A DNA stretch of 58,632 nt from Stentor coeruleus. Taxonomy: Eukaryota; Ciliophora; Heterotrichea; Heterotrichida; Stentoridae. The translations under genes and the position numbers were made by a program. The notes beneath the pieces were generated by a model that was not told the DNA's origin, did not search any database, and was given only the letters and a program-made list of their open reading frames with translations. The DNA lies in assembly GCA_001970955.1 (NCBI GenBank), contig MPUH01000387.1, positions 1 to 58,632 of the forward strand. The letters run 5' to 3'. Of this stretch, positions 28,958 through 41,400 are shown in pieces (positions within the stretch are counted from its first letter, which is position 1; each line of letters opens with the position of its first letter).

Positions 28958-29157
28958 AATATTTTACAACAAAATCCCAATAGTAAATTTTCCCCATATT
29001 CTACTAAAAATCCTATCAAAAAAAACCCCTTTCTCAATATCACTCAATTACCAAAACCCTAAAATCGTCTCTAAATCCAATCATAAACCATATCTAAAAC
29101 CAATCCTAAACCTAATACAAAAAATAAAAATATTTTCCTATAAGGAAAATAATTATC

Positions 29158-30978
29158 ATGGACATAATCAAAGAAGGAACTCTATACAAATGGACCAACT
29201 ATATATTAGGATGGAAAAAAAGGTATTTCATCCTTCATGATGGATTATTAGAATACTGTAAAAACAAAGGGAATACTCTAAAAGGTAAAATTTCCTTATC
29301 AACCCTAAGCATCCAAAAGCATAAAAAAAAAGATACAGAACTTATAATAGATACCGGAACACAAAAAATAAGCCTCAAAGCTGAAAACCCAAAGGAAGCT
29401 CAAGAGTGGTTTGTAGCTCTTAAAAAAGCTACAACAATAGGATTCCCTAATTTAAATGCTTCAACCGGGCCAATACGTAGAGATAGTTATGAAGAAAAAA
29501 TGCTCGTACCAAAAGAGTTCCTTCAAAAAGTAGCTAATATGTGGAATGCTTATGGTGTTATGGGAGAAACTATAGACAATATTCCTTTATCTCTTCGTGC
29601 AAAATGCCCTGAACTAGAAAAAGCTATAAGTCTTTGTAACACATTTCAACTTTTATCACATGAAACTTTATTATTATTAGAATCTGAAAACAGAATTAGT
29701 TTATGGAATCGGTCTAATACAGATTTAAGTGAACAAAACTCAACTCCAAGGATACAATTTAGTAGTTTAAGAGCTGGGGAAACAAGTAAATCTGATGAGT
29801 CAGTGCAATTTGAAGATGCTCAAAGTCATTATTCAGAAGAAAATGCTGATAATCAGCCTATACCACATAGAAAATGTTTACCTTATTTAAGAAATCCTAA
29901 TCAAAAATACAATATATGGAAAGTTGTTAAAGATTCTGTAGGTAAGGAATTAAGTAAAATTGCGGTGCCAGTGTATTTTAATGAGCCGATTAGTTTTTTA
30001 CAAAGGTTTTGTGAGGATATGACTTATAGTGAAATATTGATTTCTGCATGTGAATTAGAAGATTCTTTATTAAGATTAGCTTATGTTGCTTGTTTTGGAG
30101 TTACAAGTTATGTATCTTCACATTTGAGGTTTATGAAACCATTTAATCCATTATTAGGAGAAACTTATGAGTTAGTTAGAGATGGGTATAGGATTTTAGC
30201 TGAACAGGTAAGTCATCATCCACCTATTTCTGCTATGTTTTGTGAACATAAAAAATTTACATTTTCAGGAAGTGTAGATGTTAGGACTAGTTTTAAAGGT
30301 ACACATTTGAATATTATCCCTATTGGTAATTATGTTGTGGAATTACTTGAACATGGTGATCGGTTTGTATGGATAAAACCTCATACAAATGTCCATAATA
30401 TTATCTTTGGGAAAATGTATGTTGATCATTTTGGTAAAGTTGAAATAATAAATGAAAGAAATGGGGATGTAGCGATATTAAATTATCATAAAAAAGGATG
30501 GTTTGAAAAAATCACCCGATCTGTTACAGGGACAATTTCTGATAAATATGGTAATGCCCGTTATGAGGTATTTGGTGTATGGAATCAAAGTATGTCGATA
30601 AAAGATTTATTAACAAATAAAGTAACATTAGTATGGCAACAAATCCCATATCCTGAAAACTATGACCACAACTATTTTTTTACTGATTTTGCAATAAACT
30701 TAAACCTGCCTCCAGAGTATTTCCCAGGACTTCCATATACTGATACAAGATTCCGTCCTGATCAAAGAGCATTAGAAAATGGAGATTTGAAACTGGCTAT
30801 AAGTGAAAAAAATCGCCTTGAAGAAAAACAAAGATTAGCTAGGAAGATAAGAGAGGAAAATAATCTAAGCTATTATCCAAAATGGTTTAGAGAATGTAAT
30901 GGGCAATGGGTTTATTCAGGAGGGTATTGGGAAGCTAAAGAATCAAATGGTTTTAATGATCTTCCGGATATTTTTTAG
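29158..30978 (+). CDS. Oxysterol-binding protein-related protein (ORP) with PH domain, 606 aa
   Basis: The PH domain is at about 3-93 (IIKEGTLYKWTNYILGWKKRYFILHDGLLEY... AQEWFVALKKA), which targets phosphoinositide membranes. A Ser/Asp/Glu-rich linker follows (about 180-235). The OSBP-related lipid-transfer domain is at about 245-600, with LRFMKPFNPLLGETYE and the family signature EQVSHHPPIS (349-358), whose His pair binds PI4P. No FFAT motif was evident by eye. ORPs exchange sterol or phosphatidylserine for PI4P at membrane contacts. Divergent from the CHIP-like gene, sharing a 200-bp C-rich spacer. Confidence 0.93.
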   Translation: MDIIKEGTLYKWTNYILGWKKRYFILHDGLLEYCKNKGNTLKGKISLSTLSIQKHKKKDTELIIDTGTQKISLKAENPKEAQEWFVALKKATTIGFPNLNASTGPIRRDSYEEKMLVPKEFLQKVANMWNAYGVMGETIDNIPLSLRAKCPELEKAISLCNTFQLLSHETLLLLESENRISLWNRSNTDLSEQNSTPRIQFSSLRAGETSKSDESVQFEDAQSHYSEENADNQPIPHRKCLPYLRNPNQKYNIWKVVKDSVGKELSKIAVPVYFNEPISFLQRFCEDMTYSEILISACELEDSLLRLAYVACFGVTSYVSSHLRFMKPFNPLLGETYELVRDGYRILAEQVSHHPPISAMFCEHKKFTFSGSVDVRTSFKGTHLNIIPIGNYVVELLEHGDRFVWIKPHTNVHNIIFGKMYVDHFGKVEIINERNGDVAILNYHKKGWFEKITRSVTGTISDKYGNARYEVFGVWNQSMSIKDLLTNKVTLVWQQIPYPENYDHNYFFTDFAINLNLPPEYFPGLPYTDTRFRPDQRALENGDLKLAISEKNRLEEKQRLARKIREENNLSYYPKWFRECNGQWVYSGGYWEAKESNGFNDLPDIF

Positions 30979-31571
30979 GCAAAAATTATGAAATTAAGTA
31001 ATAGATAAACTTATTTCATAATATTTTAGGCTTTGATAATATAAGGTATAGATATGCTAAGATTTTAATTTTTTTTAATGATTCTCTAAGGATGATTGAA
31101 AAAATGATAATCGCAGAAGTGTTGTAAAATTAAATAATTTTCATAAAAATAAAAGATTTACTATGTTTTACAATAAGATTTGCTTCGAAATTGTTTTACT
31201 AAATCAGAAAATCAATAGATTTTGATATATTTGAAACAATTTTAATACCGAAAATAGAGGTAAAATTACTAGTAAATTAAACACCTCATTATAAGCTTAC
31301 CAAATCATCAACTAAATAAATTTCAATTATAAACTATAATAAAAACATTCTAATCCAACCTAAACTCAAGCATAAAATTTAATTATTCTTTATACAATTT
31401 ACTCTATATTTCACCAAAAAAACCACATAAAAATGCTTAAAACACAGCTGTGTATAATATATAAAGAACATTAATCAAATTGAATGAAATCCTAAAAAAT
31501 CACACACAAACACAAATATACTAAAAATTCAGTTAGACTAAAAACATAAGGAGTTTTTTAATTTATAATCC
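30979..31571. other. Spacer upstream of the DP gene
   Basis: 590 bp, AT-rich, becoming C-rich towards the DP gene. It includes ACACAGCTGTGT (31443-31454), a perfect 12-bp palindrome. No coding sign. Confidence 0.5.
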
Positions 31572-32636
31572 ATGGAAAATTATTTAAACGAGTATCCTCC
31601 TCATATCAAGTATCTTATTGATGACCTTGAATCAAGCCAAGATGCTGTAAATGTTTTATCCAAATACATATCAACTTTGCCTTCTGACCCAGTACTAAAA
31701 GAAATTTACCAATCTTTGGGTTATTCTGAAACAACTGAATCCTTTAATAAAGCTCTGAATTTAACTGAAACTATATCGAGCTTGAAGAATTATTACAATA
31801 CTATCCAAAATGATTATTATGAGTACATGAATGACTCATGGGATGTTACCCGAGGGATTAAAGAAGAGTTTTTAAAAACCTTTTATGATAACAAATTACA
31901 AGACTTATCTGAAGCATTTGACTTAGGTTTATATGACTTTGAACCTGATGATAATTCACTTAATTCACTTTGGGCTACACCTCCTGTTAAAAAAGTTACA
32001 GAAAGTATTAGTACTGATGAAAGCACTCCTCGGCATGGCCGAGGTCTTAAACTTTTAACATCAAAAGTTAAGCATATAATATATTCCAAAGGCTTTTTTT
32101 CATATAAAGAAGTTTCTGATGAGCTTGTAAAAGAACTTGAAATCAGTGATGGACTTGATAGAATTAAAGAAGAAAAAAACATCCTCAGAAGAGTTTATGA
32201 CGCCCTCAACGTCCTCATCGCCTCAGAAGTTGTAGTAAAAAAGGGTAAAAAATATGTCTGGCACCACTCAATCAACGACCAAAACGACCTAACAAAAAAG
32301 CAAATAAAAAAACAAACCCTCAAAAACCAAGAAAAAAAAGTAGCTCTCCAAGAACTCATCACCAAATACACATCTATGAATCAGCTTCTAAACCGAAACA
32401 AACAAAATCCAGACCAAGACACAATCCCTTTCCCATTTATAATCATCGCAACTGAAGAACATCCAGACAACTCAGTAAAAATGCAATCAAATCCATCTCA
32501 TACCGAAATCTGCATGAAATTCAAAAAAGAAATCCAACTATACGGTGACATAGAAGTTCTCATGAAACTAAAAATATCTTCTGACTATAAAAAACTTCCA
32601 TCAGAAGTTCAAAACCTTTTGAAAATTACTTGCTAA
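31572..32636 (+). CDS. Transcription factor DP (E2F dimerisation partner), 354 aa
   Basis: The winged-helix DNA-binding domain is at about 157-232: RGLKLLTSKVKHIIYSKG, then EEKNILRRVYDALNVLIASEVVVKKGKKYVWH. The RRVYDALNVL helix is the DP/E2F recognition helix, and the DALNVL form is that of DP rather than E2F (DITNVL). A coiled-coil segment (about 240-280, KNQEKKVALQELITKYTSMNQLL) and a beta-rich part to about 330 fit the DP dimerisation domain. With an E2F partner, DP controls S-phase gene expression. The N-terminal 140 residues are unrecognised. It ends 6 nt from the convergent PKG gene. Confidence 0.88.
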   Translation: MENYLNEYPPHIKYLIDDLESSQDAVNVLSKYISTLPSDPVLKEIYQSLGYSETTESFNKALNLTETISSLKNYYNTIQNDYYEYMNDSWDVTRGIKEEFLKTFYDNKLQDLSEAFDLGLYDFEPDDNSLNSLWATPPVKKVTESISTDESTPRHGRGLKLLTSKVKHIIYSKGFFSYKEVSDELVKELEISDGLDRIKEEKNILRRVYDALNVLIASEVVVKKGKKYVWHHSINDQNDLTKKQIKKQTLKNQEKKVALQELITKYTSMNQLLNRNKQNPDQDTIPFPFIIIATEEHPDNSVKMQSNPSHTEICMKFKKEIQLYGDIEVLMKLKISSDYKKLPSEVQNLLKITC

Positions 32637-32642
32637 GTTTAT

Positions 32643-35255
32643 CTAAAACTCCTGATCCCAGTTTTCTGATATATTATTCGGTCTTCGGCTTTTGCTTGGA
32701 GGTGGTTCATCAGCAGCTTCTTCTTTTGTAATGATTTCATTAAGATCTTTGCATGTTTTTAATGAAGTTTGGATTTCCCTTGTTAAGTCTGGAAGTCTAG
32801 GTTTGTAAGGTGTTGGCATTTGCTTATTAGCTAAAGCTTCCCAGTTAAAACCATGAAACCAAGGATGGCTTTTGAGGTTAGCAATAGATCCTCCAGTACG
32901 CATTGCAGGGTTTTTACTTAAAAGTTGTTCGATAACAGGTTTAGAAGGTAACCTTGGGTCTACAAAACTTGGGTATATAAGTTTACGTTCAATAACTTTT
33001 TCATAAATCACGTATGGGTCTTCTTCTTCTTCACCAAATGGCACACCTCCACAGACAAACTCATAAAGCATTATCCCAACGCTCCAGAAGTCAGCTGCTA
33101 GGCTATAACCTTTCCCTACAATAACTTCAGGAGCCATATAATGTGGTGTTCCTACTACTGTGTATGTACGCCCTTGGACAATTTTCGCTATGCCAAAGTC
33201 GATAAGTTTTGGGTATCCCTCTTCATCCACCATAACATTTTCAGGCTTTAAATCCCTATAAATAATATCTCTCTCATGTAAATGCTCAAACATCAAAATA
33301 AGACACCCAGCATAAAACTTAGAATCCCTATCAGATACCAAATTCAACTGTCTTAAAACATCAAAAAGATCTAACCCTCTTACAAACTCTGTCAAAAAAT
33401 AAATTCTCTTCGTATCTTTAAAAGTTCTCACAAGCTTAAGAATAAACATATTATCCAACTGTAAAAGTATTTTCCTTTCAAGTATCAGATTTTCTTGTAT
33501 CTCATACCTTTCAATTTTTTTCCTAGACACAGTTTTTAAAGCATAAAGCCTAGATCGATTTTTATCTGCAACAAGAAATACATTACCAAACATACCTTTT
33601 CCAAGAACTTTAACTACAACTAAATCTCTAAGGGAAATATTATCATCTTGAAGTTCAATTCTTTTAATAAGATTTTGTCTTATAGTTTCATCAACAAGTC
33701 TAAGAAAATCTTGTCTATGTAAAACCCAACATGTTACATTTCCATTAGCAACAACAGTTGCTGTTCTGTTTTCATTGAATAATACACTTCTTTCACCGAA
33801 ATAATCAAGTTTTGTTATAGTTCTGACTAATACTCCATCTCTAAGAACATCAACTCTACCTGATTTTACAATATAAAAAGTTTCTCCTGGGGAATTTTGT
33901 TGGACAATAACATCATTTGGTTCAAAGTCTTGGATACGAAGGACGCTTATGAGGTTTTGAAGCTTTTCTTGAGATAAACCTCGAAGGACTTGAACTCTTT
34001 TTAAAGCGACTAAAGCTTCGTTATTTGCTGTAGCTTGTTCGAAATGACCACCGATACATTCTTCGAATTGCTGTTTTGTTATTTCGGCTATATCGCAATC
34101 TCCGTCGCTTATTATCTCTTCTTCATATATTTCGTTACTGTGCTGGATTATTTCTTTGTCGCCTAGGCAATTAAAAAGCTCACCGACTAAAATGTTTGAA
34201 CGAGTTTTTAGTTTACCTTTCAGGACTATAAACATTTTTGCCCCTTTACCGATTCCTGCTGGTATGACAACTCTGCCTTTTGGATAACTTTCTACACGAA
34301 GGTTGGAGATTATTCTAGAATTCTGCTCTGGGTCTAACTTACATAAGACTTCACTTCTATCTAGAGCCATGCGTTTTGAGTTCTGGTAGATTATCTGTTG
34401 TAAATGGGTGCCTAGAACTTTAGTCAATCGGTCTCTTCCTATAGCCACACATTTAACATCATTGAGTGCTATAATACTTGCAGTTCTAACACTATTATAT
34501 AATAAAGCTTGCTCACCAAAAAAATCTCCTCTTCCCATTTCCCTTATTTCCTTACCTCCTTGTGTACAAACAACAGATCCTTCTTTAATAATATAAAACA
34601 AATCCCCAGGGTCTCCTTCATTAACAATCCTTTCCTTGCTTCTAAACTTTAAAGTAGACAAAGATCCTACAAGGTTTTCTTTTTGAATCGGAGTCAGAAT
34701 CTGAAACAACGGGACACTTTCTATAAACCTTTTATTCTCTTGATAGTTCTGAGCATTAACACTTTCTACTGCACTTCTAAAAGTTTTTCTATCAAGACCC
34801 CACATTGTTGTCCGCTCAATTGTAATGACTGTAGCTGATCGAACTGAATCATGAAGAAGGGCAAGTTCACCAAAGCTATCCCCTTGGTTCATTATATTAA
34901 CCCGTCGAGAATTTACTAGAACTTCTAATTGCCCTGAAGCTATAACAAAAAAATTCACACCCGGTTGTTCTTGTTCGAAGACAATTTCATGAGGTGCTAA
35001 TGTATAGTGCTTCATTTGGCTAATTAATGAACTTCTGTTTTCCTCAGTAAGACTTGTAAAGATAAAGTGTTTATTTAAAGCATTTGTTATAATTTCCAAA
35101 TCCTTTGGTCCTTTAGGTTTATCAACTACTAAAGCATTAGGTGCATCTATTGCTATCTTGCTAACCCTTCTCGCATCATGAACAGGTGCTCTTTTTTTCA
35201 CAGGATTTCTAGGCAAGTGGTGTAGTGAAGACTTCACTTCTTCTTTATGCTCCAT
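32643..35255 (-). CDS. Cyclic-nucleotide (cGMP)-dependent protein kinase, 870 aa
   Basis: A single-chain AGC kinase with four cyclic-nucleotide-binding folds. Site 1 (about 62-170) has FGELALLHDSVRSAT and site 2 (about 182-290) has FGEQALLYNSVRTAS; both keep the Glu and Arg that bind cyclic nucleotide. Site 3 (about 305-400) lacks the FGE...RTA cassette and is probably structural. Site 4 (about 420-525) has FGERSVLFNENRTAT. The kinase domain is at about 543-810 with GKGMFGNV, Lys574 (YALK), Asp668 (YRDLKPEN), DFG 686-688 and GTPHYMAPE, and the tail ends ENWDQEF. All catalytic residues are present. Four binding folds resemble alveolate PKGs more than the animal two-site form. Ligand cGMP is inferred. 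Confidence 0.93.
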   Translation of the reverse strand: MEHKEEVKSSLHHLPRNPVKKRAPVHDARRVSKIAIDAPNALVVDKPKGPKDLEIITNALNKHFIFTSLTEENRSSLISQMKHYTLAPHEIVFEQEQPGVNFFVIASGQLEVLVNSRRVNIMNQGDSFGELALLHDSVRSATVITIERTTMWGLDRKTFRSAVESVNAQNYQENKRFIESVPLFQILTPIQKENLVGSLSTLKFRSKERIVNEGDPGDLFYIIKEGSVVCTQGGKEIREMGRGDFFGEQALLYNSVRTASIIALNDVKCVAIGRDRLTKVLGTHLQQIIYQNSKRMALDRSEVLCKLDPEQNSRIISNLRVESYPKGRVVIPAGIGKGAKMFIVLKGKLKTRSNILVGELFNCLGDKEIIQHSNEIYEEEIISDGDCDIAEITKQQFEECIGGHFEQATANNEALVALKRVQVLRGLSQEKLQNLISVLRIQDFEPNDVIVQQNSPGETFYIVKSGRVDVLRDGVLVRTITKLDYFGERSVLFNENRTATVVANGNVTCWVLHRQDFLRLVDETIRQNLIKRIELQDDNISLRDLVVVKVLGKGMFGNVFLVADKNRSRLYALKTVSRKKIERYEIQENLILERKILLQLDNMFILKLVRTFKDTKRIYFLTEFVRGLDLFDVLRQLNLVSDRDSKFYAGCLILMFEHLHERDIIYRDLKPENVMVDEEGYPKLIDFGIAKIVQGRTYTVVGTPHYMAPEVIVGKGYSLAADFWSVGIMLYEFVCGGVPFGEEEEDPYVIYEKVIERKLIYPSFVDPRLPSKPVIEQLLSKNPAMRTGGSIANLKSHPWFHGFNWEALANKQMPTPYKPRLPDLTREIQTSLKTCKDLNEIITKEEAADEPPPSKSRRPNNISENWDQEF

Positions 35256-35426
35256 TATTTCTATCCATTACACTCTAAGCTTTTAGAGTAATTAAAATTT
35301 TTTACTTATTAAGCAAAAGTAAATACTATAATCTAACATAAAAAAGCTGTATTTTTTCATATAAACTAGACTTTTAAAAATTAGATATTTTTTTTATATA
35401 TGTAAAAGTTAACATTATTATGAGTA

Positions 35427-38400
35427 TTAAGAAATAACCAAGTTATTAATCTGAGTTTCGATACTATCAAGTTGGTCGTTTATGTCGTGGATTTTTTCCA
35501 AAACAATCTGTTTGTGTTCGTTTTTTATAGAAAGGCAAGTTTGATTTGGAATCCAACCAAGTTCATTTTTTTCATATTGTTCTCTGACATAGCTTTCAAT
35601 TCCTGTATACTCAGTTTCTTTTTTTCTTTGCAAATAAGCGATAAATAAAATATAATTCCATTCATTATGGTCGTTTATTATATGATGTTTAAACCCTTTA
35701 TGAGTTTTTTTTTCAATAAAATCCCTTTGTAGTCCACAAATAAAGCATTTGTTTTCTCTATCATTTGTGCTGAATTCCTGCTCTTCTCTAAGTCTAGCAA
35801 AAGTATCGATAATAATACCTTGAACAACACCCATTAAAACAATCATAACGAGTATATTGTAAATATTATCATAAAAAAATCTTCCTGTATCATAACTTGG
35901 TGTTACTGGATATCCTAAATACCCTCCAATCCCCCCATCATTTTTAAAACTCCGATCCCAAACAGTGAGTAAGCATTGAAGAAGTGTTTTACAATCTGGA
36001 TTTAAATAATCAAAAAATAACCAATAACCAATTATTGAAAACATATAAACTATAACAAGTAATAGTAAAAATGTTAATAGCAAAGCTTTTCTTGGAAGAT
36101 AAATAGAATTGACTACATTTTGTAAAGCTGGATATCTATAAACAACATCAAGTAATAATAAAGAGAAATAAAATGGGTGTAAGATTATTCCCATTATAGA
36201 AAATACTGCATATAAGAGGTAATAGATAACATCGATATTGCTTACAACGTAAAAAATTGTAGAGATTACTTGAGCAACTTTGAGGATTGAGATTATGAGA
36301 AGACCCTTACCTGAACGAAGGAAATAAAATCTTGACCCTCTAAGTTCCCAGCCTTGTTTTGCTAATAATGGGCCGACTTTTAGTAAAAAAAAAGCTACAA
36401 TTAAAATACAGCACACCAATTGGATTATACCAAGGAACTTAAGCAAAGCTACAGTCAGATTCTCACCCAACCCAACATCGTCAGGGGTAAAAGTAAACAG
36501 CGACTCATGGTTTCTATCCGAGCTATACGACGTCAATATAATAAAATTCAGAATAATCGTGAGGAAAAACGCAATTTTTCTAAAATTCTCCACATTTGTT
36601 GCTATAAAATATATAGTTTTACTCTTTTTCATAATATTCTTAATAAAAAACTCATGTGCAATCGTTTTAATTAGCTCATCAGTTCGATCTAACAAATATT
36701 TTAGTTTACTCTGATCAGAATCCCTTATAGCATACATATGAAAATTCTCTTTAATCTCTTTAGTTAATCCTTTATATTCAGGTGGGTAATAAAAATAAAC
36801 TCTAAAAATCTCCCCATTAAAAACAACTTCCACATTCCCTGTATGTGATTCAAAAAACTCATAAGCGGCTTTAATTATTTTTTCACTATTTTTTTCAACT
36901 TCTTTCCCTTCAAATTTAAACTGTTGTACTGTTTCTTTTATCTCTTTAGCTCTGATTATAGTATTTTTTCTATGTTTATGCTTTATTGTTGCTGTAAAAT
37001 TTTCTTCTTCGACACCAAAAAACCCTGGAAGTTCACAAGCTAAAGCTTCTTGACAATCAAGATCGTCTGTATCTTGCAAAGTTTTAAGAAGATGGAGTAC
37101 TAAAAATCCATTTTCTATGACTAAAGAGTAATATTTAGGGTTTTCGTCTTGAGAGTTTGAAGATATGGAAAAGTCATAGTTTTCGTTTTTTTCTATATGT
37201 TGGAAAAGATCAAAGTCGTAATGTTCTTCCCATTCGTAGAAATCTTGATAGTTCATGTAGATGTTTTTTAGGTTTTCTTGTAAGACTTCAAGATTTAGTC
37301 CTCTGATTATCCTTGTTGCAGCGAAACTGTCGGTCCTACCTTCGAATAAGCTTAGGATTGTTATAAGACATTTGTATTTTAAATGAGCTATCATCCATCC
37401 GGAGATCTCAGTTATTTGCTCTTCTTCGTCTATTTCAATATTTTCATTTATTGACTGTTCGTCATTACAAGAAGTTGTATAAAGTCCTTTATAATATTGA
37501 ATAGTTGACGAAACTTCATCTAAAGATAAAAGGTCGTCAGCTATTTCCATAAAGTTACTATTGATAATTTCATTTTGATTTTCCAAACAGGGGCCTTGGA
37601 TGAATTCTGTTAATGTTTCAAAACACTGTGATAAAATATGAAATGATGTATGTTCTTTTTTTTTCATTAAAATCTCTAATAAATCCATAACTGACTGTAT
37701 AAGATTATAATTTATATGTGATTTTTCTTGATATCGTATATAAGATTGTAATGAATGATTATGATTTTCACATAATAACTGAAGGAATCTTAAAAGTTTT
37801 TTAAGCGGATACTTCTTTGCTTTATACACAAGATTTTTTGTATCTTTCTGACTTGACCCTTCTGCTATTTTTTCTATTTTTGTTTGGAAAATCTGAGATA
37901 GTCTCTGAAAAAAAAACTCTGAATTCGATGTTGTTAAAAAATATTGATAAAATTCTTGTTGGATTTGAGGATTTCCTCCATCTAAAAGCTCAATACTTAA
38001 TGATATCAAAGCTTTAAATACTGGAAGTTCTAGTTGACTATCAACCATTAGAGATAGGATAACATTTGTTAGACCTAAGAAACTTAAATGATGCTGCATT
38101 TCTACTTTTATTTTTTCTTCATCATCACTTTTATCACAAATTGGTCTTGATATTATTTTTTCTAATATTTGGATTGCTAGAATTTGGATTGAAATTGGGG
38201 GTTTTTGTGAACGACTAAGCCGAATGTAGGAGATTAAGGAACGGATGATTTTTTCAAAGTCCATTTCGGAGGTGAATTTGTCACAGTAGTGGATGTAGAG
38301 GATTAATGCGTATTCTTCATCTTCGATACGGTCTTTAAAGGTTTTATTTGTGTTGAAAGCGTCACGAACTTGATTCCAAAGCTCGATTTGTACGGATTTC

Positions 38401-41400
38401 ATTGAGGTGTGATCAACGTGGGTAGTTGCTCGACGGAGCATGCTGGAAGGGTCATTTTCATCATCAGACAGGTTGAACTCAACCCTTTCTCCAACCTCAA
38501 ACTTCTCCCCAAACAGTTTACACAAGTCATAAATATCATTTATCAGCTCATTTGTGGCCAGTTTATTAATTTTATGAGAATTTCTTATCAAGCATTCAGC
38601 ATAAAACCTAATAACTTTAATATCCTCCTGTTCATAATACGATCTATCAATTTTCTTTATATAATTCGACCTATATTTCCCAAGAATCTTCACCCAAATA
38701 ATAAGAAACTCTATATAATCCTCGTTAATTTCTTCAATATTATCAAAAGCATCACATTGCAACTCAACATATCTAAAAAACCTTTCAAACGACTTCAATT
38801 CAAGATTAGTAATTTCGCAATCAAGATAAACATTATAGAAAAATCTCAATACAGGGATTTTCAGATTCTCAAAATTACTTGTAGGATTTTCTTCGCAATT
38901 ATACAATATATCAAAAATGTTCTTCAAACTAACAATATTCTGACATTTAATTTCATTATAAAGTATTCCAGAAGCGCCATATCCACAATTAGAAAGCACT
39001 TTAAGTAACATAGAATGATACTCAAAAGGTTCATCCTTATAAAAATAATTAATTTTTTCTGATTCATTAAACACAAATGAAGGTACTTCATCATCATTCA
39101 TATAAAGCATATACGTATTCAATTTCTCTTTAATAAATAATGATAATACCATCCTTTGTATAACAGGCATAGGTTTCTGTTTAATAATCTGAACAACCTC
39201 AAGAACCTTAAGAAACTTCATCTGCCGTCCATATTTCTTAATAAGTTCTTCAAAAGAATTCACCATATCTTCTGTAATACTATTCACAAGTACACTATTA
39301 TCCCTATAAATCTCACAAATTAATGATACTTGCCCTAAATCCAAATATAAATATTGTAATAACACATGTATATATTTATGTAACTTTTTCTGATTTCTTG
39401 GATTATTATATACAAATCTTTTCAAAACATTATGACAATTTGTAAACAAATCCGATAATAAATTAACTGCTTCATATAATTCTTCATGTTTATGTTCATT
39501 GTATATTGAAGCAAGTTTATGGACTCCATCTTTTAATAAAGTAACAATAAACTTATGAGCATTTAAATAATAAAGCATTTCTTGACGAGATTTTGATAAA
39601 GTTTTTGTTGTTGGGTCTGATGGGCCATCTTCATTCATAGTCACATCTTCATATAAAAAGCATTCTATATCTCTAAGGATTTTTGCCATTTTACTAAAGA
39701 CTGCTTTGTGTTTTATTTGTAAGGATTCGTTTGAATTCCAGTAGTTCATCCAAAGTTCGCTTTGTTCGCTGTGATGTTTAAATGAGAGAAGACTACTTTT
39801 GATCCAGTTTAATAAGGAAATGTCTTGAGGTTTGAAAATAACATGAAGTTTTTTGATGTTTTTTAAGACTTCTTTACGTTGAGTAAAAGCTCGAAAGATA
39901 ATGCTGAGGACTTGGGTTTGAAGTTTATAGTTGTCGCAATGGACAAAACTTTTAAAAAGGCTCGGGATAAGAAAACCATTTGGTAAAAGGCTGTTGATAT
40001 CAGGGATTAATGGATGATACCAAGTATTGAATTTTCCTTGTGTAGCTTTTAATAATTTATTATTCATACTTTTATCAGATTTTGAACTTATTTCAAAGCA
40101 TTCATCATTTACTAATATCATTGGTAATAAACATTCCAAATCTTTTATTTCCCAATTCCTATAATCGTCTAAATTGTTATACCACTGTATAATATTATTA
40201 ATCAAATAATCTTGTCTCATATCCAAAAAATATTCTATGATTTTACATATTTTTAATTTAATCCTATGCTCAATCATTTTTTTTTCCATACCATTAAATG
40301 GGTTTTGTTTGTAACTATTCATAAAATTTTTTAGATTCGCTGCAGATCGGATTACAGGGTCATTTAAACTATTTGAGTCTTTTAATATTGATGATAAATA
40401 ATGTGTATAACTGATTTTGTTTTCATTTTGCCCTTTATAATAATCCATTTTTGTATTTCTTCTTTTAAAACTACTCATTGCTTTTGAAAAAGTATCATTG
40501 TTTTTTACTTCGAGTAATAAAGGAAGTATTGATCTTAATAGACGAACCATATCAGATTCTGTAGGACAAGGGTTAGCTAAAGACCCAGACTCATTGATTC
40601 TTGAGGCTAAGGAAAATTTCTGGAATTTTATAAGTTTAAAAGCTACTTCTAGTATTTCAAAAGTAAAAATATTAAATGATAGTTTACGTACTGGTTTTTT
40701 TGCTTCAGTAAATTCATTAGCATATTCTTCATATTGTCTATCATTATAATATTCTGAGTATTTATATGTTGTTTCAAAATAGTCAAAGATTTTATCAATA
40801 AGTTCAAGTAAGCCATTTTCGCTTTCTTGAAAAGCTCTAACATGACTATCATCAACAACTATATTAGACTTCGATTGTGACTGATTATTTCTAGTTAAAA
40901 TCCTAGTTTCTTCACGAAGTAAAGCATCTTCATAATCACCTGTTTTAATAATTTGAATAAGTTCAGGTTTTACAACTTCTTCTCTCATAAAACAATCTAT
41001 ATACATAGCTAGCATAAGTTTACAAAATGCTGCTCTTATAGATATAGTCAAATGACTATTCCAAATCATTGAATGTAATACTTCAAATGGATATTTCTCA
41101 ATAAACATCGCCGAAGACTCAAAATTTCTCCCTAGACACAAATTCGAATACAAGTCCAAAAGTCCAGTTAAATACTGCATTTCTACATCGTAACCATTGA
41201 TTCTCCCATCTTCAAAACATGATAATAAAGATATTCTAATCCCTCTGACAAAAATATACAATTCATTACCTTCAGTTTCTGTAGTAATCAAAGCATGTTT
41301 GACGATTTTTTTATTTTTAAATATTGAAGCAAAAACTTTTTCCTGGTTTGCAGAAACTGCTTCACCTTTATACACACAGATATTTTTAAGAAAGTCAATA

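Noticed and set aside
38409..39008. 199-codon open frame on the + strand
   Set aside because: It is antisense to the IP3 receptor coding sequence, has no recognisable motif, and its length is explained by the C-rich, G-poor composition of that stretch.
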